A stretch of 8,346 nucleotides of DNA from Syntrophales bacterium (GTDB lineage: Bacteria > Desulfobacterota > Syntrophia > Syntrophales > UBA8958). The notes below the pieces were generated by a model. The model saw only the letters and a program-made list of their open reading frames with translations. It was not told where the DNA came from and made no database searches. The stretch lies in contig JALNVY010000105.1 of NCBI GenBank assembly GCA_023231165.1, positions 1 to 8,346 of the forward strand, in the 5' to 3' direction. A program made the position numbers and the translations under genes. Each line of letters begins with the position of its first letter. Position 1 is the first letter of the stretch. Below, piece by piece: positions 5,736 to 8,346 of the stretch.

Positions 5736-5822
5736 AGTGAACGCTATGTGTAACCGGCTGCAAAAAGTTCCAGAGTGAAACGGAGCAGCTTTTGGCAGTC
5801 CGTATTGACGCGATTGTTAGCC
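5736..5822 (-). mobile_element. Integron attC-like recombination site, 3' of the amidotransferase gene
   Basis: Read on the minus strand it starts GGCTAAC (5822-5816), which contains the amidotransferase stop codon. It ends GCGTTCACT (R' GTTCACT at 5742-5736); an alternative end is GTTACAC at 5754-5748. On the plus strand GGCTGC (5756-5761) pairs with GCAG-T-CC (5795-5801), leaving T5799 extrahelical. AAAAG then pairs with CTTTT, around a 21-nt terminal region. The two spacers between outer and inner boxes are 14 and 13 nt. The start TAACAATCGCGTCAA and the GGACTG inner box resemble Vibrio VCR-type attC sites. The R' box deviates from GTTRRRY, so efficiency is uncertain. Confidence 0.65.
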
Positions 5823-6512
5823 ATCGTTACGCAACAGGAAAGAGAGGACATTATCCATCAGCTGATTTATCGATTTGTAACTCTCAGGTTTGGCTGACAG
5901 AATTTCTTTCTCCGTCTGTACATACTTTGATGGAACCAATTCATCGCGACAATTGGAGATTATTTCTCGCGCTGAAGCTGGTGTGGTTTCAAGGTGGAAC
6001 TGCAAACCGATAACCGACTTGCCGAGTTGAAACGCCTGATTTTCACAGCCCTCGCTTCGCGCAAGGTGGATTGCGCCGGACGGTAGTTCGAAAGTCTCGC
6101 CATGCCAATGGAACACCTCCAAGGATGGCGGGAAGCTGAAAGCCGAACTGTCGTTCGCTGAAACCCCTTGTATTGGATGCCACCCGATCTCCTTTACGGA
6201 GTTGCGGTAAACCACAGCGCCCATCGCACTGGCGATAAGTTGTGCGCCAAGACAAATACCTAAGACCGGCTTTCCGGAATTGATGGCGGATCGGATCAAT
6301 GATTTCTCGGGAGCAAGCCAGGGGAACTTATCTTCATCATTTACGCTCATCGGCCCGCCCATTACAACGAGCAGATCAATCATTGTGGGATCCGGCAACT
6401 CCGCTGATTCAAAGAGCCGTGTATTTGCCATCTCGTACCCGGCTGCTTCAAGCCAAGGCTCAATGCTGCCAAGACCTTCAAAGGGAACGTGCTGTAAGTA
6501 GTGTGAACGCAT
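5817..6512 (-). CDS. Class I glutamine amidotransferase (GATase1, GMP-synthase-like)
   Basis: This 231-aa protein has the class I amidotransferase fold and triad. The nucleophile Cys87 is in PVLGICLGAQLIA, and His173 with Glu175 is in IGLQFHLE. MGGPMSVND (51-59) forms the oxyanion region, and VFHWHGETFELP (133-144) is typical of stand-alone COG0518 proteins. Such proteins hydrolyse glutamine, or gamma-glutamyl conjugates, in the cytosol; no synthase partner is adjacent, so the acceptor or substrate is unknown. It may act alone as a gamma-glutamyl hydrolase. The ATG at 6512 has AAGGAAA six bases upstream and lies only 15 nt after the R' end of the preceding attC-like site. Its stop codon lies inside the next site. 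This tight packing is typical of an integron cassette of about 0.8 kb with no promoter of its own. Confidence 0.9.
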   Translation of the reverse strand: MRSHYLQHVPFEGLGSIEPWLEAAGYEMANTRLFESAELPDPTMIDLLVVMGGPMSVNDEDKFPWLAPEKSLIRSAINSGKPVLGICLGAQLIASAMGAVVYRNSVKEIGWHPIQGVSANDSSAFSFPPSLEVFHWHGETFELPSGAIHLARSEGCENQAFQLGKSVIGLQFHLETTPASAREIISNCRDELVPSKYVQTEKEILSAKPESYKSINQLMDNVLSFLLRNDG

Positions 6513-6527
6513 ATGCTTTCCTTAAAT

Positions 6528-6585
6528 GGCTAACGGTACGGATTAGCGGCGGTTGCAAGCCGTCCTCTGGATTTGCCGGTTAGAG
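6528..6585 (-). mobile_element. Integron attC-like recombination site between cupin and amidotransferase genes
   Basis: Read on the minus strand it runs from CTCTAAC (6585-6579) to GTTAGCC (6534-6528), 58 bp in all. On the plus strand, CTAAC (6530-6534) pairs with GTTAG (6579-6583). Ten-base spacers follow on both sides. Then AGCGG-CGGTT (6545-6554) pairs with AGCCG-T-CCTCT (6558-6568), with one C/T mismatch, one wobble and T6563 extrahelical, closing on a 3-nt loop. This symmetry with a single extrahelical base is the diagnostic fold of attC. The outer boxes each miss the RYYYAAC/GTTRRRY consensus at one position. A ribosome binding site and ATG follow at once. Confidence 0.7.
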
Positions 6586-6602
6586 CCCCTCCCTTTAATT
6601 AT

Positions 6603-6977
6603 TCAAACTGGATATGATGACCAAAGGGATTCTTCGTAGTCTTTGGTGAAGACCGGTGAGTTTGCTGTTAGATACTCTAAAGCCATATCTCCTATGTTTT
6701 TGATCCCATGCTTTTTATTCGAGGGGATATAAATTGCATCTTCTGATGTCACTTCTCTGGTCTCGTCTTCAATAATCATGAGACCTCTTCCGTTGATTAT
6801 ATAATAACATTGCTCCGGATCATGTGCGTGAATTGGCTGCTCCGATCCTTTGGGTATCGTGGAAATTTGAATAGACAGATTCTTGGATGACGAGTTTTGC
6901 GGGCTTATAAGCATATGCGAAGTAAGGATTTCTAACTTGCCGGTATTCCGCGAATTACGTTTATTGAAGATCTCCAT
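6603..6977 (-). CDS. Small cupin-domain protein
   Basis: This 124-aa single-domain cupin has motif 1 in PIHAHDPEQCYYIINGRG, with His50, His52 and Glu55 as likely metal ligands. Motif 2 is in DAIYIPSNKKHGIKNIG, with His90 as the fourth ligand. The metal and reaction are not deducible; such small cupins include isomerases, dioxygenases and sugar- or ligand-binding proteins. The ATG at 6977 is preferred because GAGG lies 5 nt upstream; a TTG at 6998 in frame has no such site. The gene is visibly AT-rich with A/T-ending codons, unlike the GC-rich genes on either side, which points to a foreign origin. An attC-like site lies 17 nt past its stop, so it is a candidate first cassette of the array. 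Confidence 0.88.
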   Translation of the reverse strand: MEIFNKRNSRNTGKLEILTSHMLISPQNSSSKNLSIQISTIPKGSEQPIHAHDPEQCYYIINGRGLMIIEDETREVTSEDAIYIPSNKKHGIKNIGDMALEYLTANSPVFTKDYEESLWSSYPV

Positions 6978-7179
6978 TTTTTCCTCATTAATGAGCAATT
7001 ACCAAAATTACTATTCGTATCCCCTAACCTTTGCCGATCAAAATATATTGCAAATCACCTTTACATAAGATAAGTTGCAAGTCAAAGTAAAATCAACGGA
7101 AAAAAGACGAGAGAGCTGGTTTATGTGGCGCTTATGGCTCAGGTTCGGGACATCCCCCCAAAGAAGGAGAAAATAAATA
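6978..7179. other. AT-rich divergent intergenic region between cupin and mnmG
   Basis: This gap separates the minus-strand cupin from plus-strand mnmG. It contains CTCATTAATGAG (6984-6995), a perfect 12-bp palindrome that overlaps the cupin ribosome binding site. TTGCAA occurs at 7049-7054 and again at 7075-7080. AATATATT (7042-7049) is a possible AT-rich promoter core. I could not find a well-spaced -35/-10 pair on either strand. No integrase gene or convincing attI site is present. Confidence 0.5.
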
Positions 7180-7182
7180 TTG
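7161..7182 (+). promoter_or_regulatory. Ribosome binding site fixing the TTG start of mnmG
   Basis: AAGAAGGAGA (7161-7170) places GGAG ten bases before TTG at 7180. An in-frame TAA at 7174-7176 rules out any upstream start, and the usual MnmG N-terminus follows immediately. The TTG is therefore the start codon. Confidence 0.85.
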
Positions 7183-8346
7183 TCCAATAATTACGATGTC
7201 ATTGTGGTCGGCGGCGGTCACGCCGGGTGCGAGGCGGCCCTGGCGGCGGCCCGCATGGGGTGCGAGACCCTGCTGTTCAATATCAATCTCGACGCCATCG
7301 CCCTGATGTCCTGCAATCCCGCCATTGGGGGGTTGGCCAAGGGACAGTTAGTCAAGGAAGTTGACGCCCTGGGCGGGGAAATGGGGAAGCTCGCTGATAA
7401 GACGGCCGTCCATTTCCGCCTCCTCAACGCCTCCAAAGGTCCGGCGGTGCAATCTACAAGGGTCCAGTGCGACAAGCAGCTCTATCGCCTGGCGATGAAG
7501 GCCGTCGTGGAGCGGCAGGAACAACTTCATCTTCGCCAAGGCCTCGTCGATGAACTGATTACCGAAGCCGGCCGCTGCGTCGGCGTCATCGATCAGACCG
7601 GCGTCTCCTACCGGGCCGGGGCCGTGGTGATCACGACCGGCACCTTTCTCAACGGCCTGATCCACATCGGGACCACGAAGATCCCCGCGGGTCGGGCCGG
7701 TGAATGGGCGTCGTTACGTTTGGCGGAAAACCTCAAGGCCCTGGGCTTCGAGATGGGGAGGATGAAAACGGGAACGCCGCCCCGCCTCCGGGCCTCGACG
7801 ATCGACTTTTCCCGCCTGGAGCGTCAGGACAGCGATCCCGATCCCCAGCCTTTTTCCTTTGCCACGGAGGCGTTGCGGACGGAGCGACTCCCTTCCTACT
7901 TCAGCTACACGACGGCGGCGACCCATGCCTTCCTCCGCGAAAACATTATGGAATCGGCCCTTTATTCAGGCCGGATCAAGGGGATCGGCGCCCGGTACTG
8001 CCCGTCCCTGGAAGACAAGGTCATGCGCTTTGCCGACAAGGAACGCCACCCCGTCGTCCTCGAGTTCGAAGGACTGGATACGGAGGAGATCTATGCGAAA
8101 GGATTGGGCAACAGCCTTCCCCCCGAACTTCAGGAGCGTCTTGTCCATAGCGTTCCCGGTCTGGAGGCGGCGGAGATCATGCGCTGGGCTTATGCCATCG
8201 AATACGACTTTGTTCAACCGACGCAGCTCTGGCCCACCCTGGAAACAAAACAGCTCCGGGGGCTGTATCTGGCCGGGCAGATCAACGGCACTTCGGGTTA
8301 TGAAGAGGCCGCCGCCCAGGGGCTCTGGGCGGGGATCAACGCCGCC
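7180..8346 (+). CDS. mnmG: tRNA uridine-5-carboxymethylaminomethyl(34) synthesis enzyme MnmG (5' part)
   Basis: The first 389 codons are present, and the frame runs off the window; full MnmG is about 620 aa. The N-terminus has the FAD-binding dinucleotide fold with VVGGGHAGCEAA (about 9-20). SCNPAIGGLAKGQLVKEVDALGG and STRVQCDK are MnmG-specific blocks. Both published GidA signatures are readable: GARYCPSLEDKVMRF, containing the essential cysteine, and AGQINGTSGYEEAAAQG near the cut end. With MnmE, MnmG builds the cmnm5 or nm5 group on wobble U34 of several tRNAs in the cytosol, using FAD, NADH, methylene-THF and glycine or ammonium. It starts with TTG. The absence of MnmE nearby means the two are not paired here, at least upstream. 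Its GC-rich composition contrasts with the cassette-like segment just upstream. Confidence 0.97.
   Translation, partial: MSNNYDVIVVGGGHAGCEAALAAARMGCETLLFNINLDAIALMSCNPAIGGLAKGQLVKEVDALGGEMGKLADKTAVHFRLLNASKGPAVQSTRVQCDKQLYRLAMKAVVERQEQLHLRQGLVDELITEAGRCVGVIDQTGVSYRAGAVVITTGTFLNGLIHIGTTKIPAGRAGEWASLRLAENLKALGFEMGRMKTGTPPRLRASTIDFSRLERQDSDPDPQPFSFATEALRTERLPSYFSYTTAATHAFLRENIMESALYSGRIKGIGARYCPSLEDKVMRFADKERHPVVLEFEGLDTEEIYAKGLGNSLPPELQERLVHSVPGLEAAEIMRWAYAIEYDFVQPTQLWPTLETKQLRGLYLAGQINGTSGYEEAAAQGLWAGINAA

Noticed and set aside
7022..7110. Possible attI or extra attC ending in GTTAGGG on the minus strand upstream of the cupin
   Set aside because: No complementary inner boxes or credible 5' AAC box at symmetric spacing could be found.
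7218..8217. Minus-strand and other-frame ORFs inside mnmG
   Set aside because: They are shadows of a GC-rich conserved gene with both GidA signatures in the plus frame.
1..8346. CRISPR array, tRNA/rRNA genes, integrase or transposase gene
   Set aside because: No regularly spaced direct repeats, cloverleaf-like segments, or recombinase motifs were seen on either strand.

Overview
The window reads as a bacterial chromosome segment. The outer genes are GC-rich, and the style of MnmG, of the YhcC/YtqA-type radical SAM protein and of the short GGGAAT-type palindromic repeats suggests an anaerobic deltaproteobacterium (Desulfobacterota, perhaps Syntrophales-like). That placement is an inference from general resemblance and is not secure.

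Layout. (1) Positions 1-946, plus strand: the tail of an unidentified gene and a 276-aa unrecognised protein ending in a CxxCxxxC cluster. (2) 947-1045: two inverted repeats separating convergent transcripts. (3) 4532-1046, minus strand: a probable four-gene run of a class I methyltransferase, an Ogt-type O6-alkylguanine-DNA alkyltransferase, a YegS/DagK-type lipid kinase and a TIGR01212-family radical SAM protein; the last two overlap by 14 nt. (4) 4533 to about 7000: a mosaic segment with minus-strand genes only. It holds two copies of a short palindromic repeat, a possible 28-aa secreted peptide, a T4 endonuclease V-like pyrimidine dimer glycosylase, a broken DUF120 (CTP-dependent riboflavin kinase-like) gene, a class I glutamine amidotransferase and an AT-rich cupin. 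(5) 7180 to the end, plus strand: the first 389 codons of mnmG.

The main discovery is in region 4. Two sequences, 6528-6585 and 5736-5822, have the architecture of integron attC sites. Each has AAC/GTT-ended outer boxes and an imperfect hairpin with a single extrahelical T on the plus strand (A on the gene-sense strand), directly 3' of a minus-strand gene. The amidotransferase stop codon lies inside one site, and the other site ends 15 nt before its start codon. That is the layout of integron gene cassettes. No integrase gene is visible, so the segment looks like a small CALIN (cluster of attC sites lacking an integrase) lodged between a housekeeping-type operon and mnmG. The third cassette appears to be decaying.

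Functional themes: two direct-reversal or base-excision DNA repair genes (Ogt-like and endonuclease V-like) lie within 2.3 kb. Two possible tRNA wobble-uridine enzymes, MnmG and the YtqA-like radical SAM protein, flank the segment.
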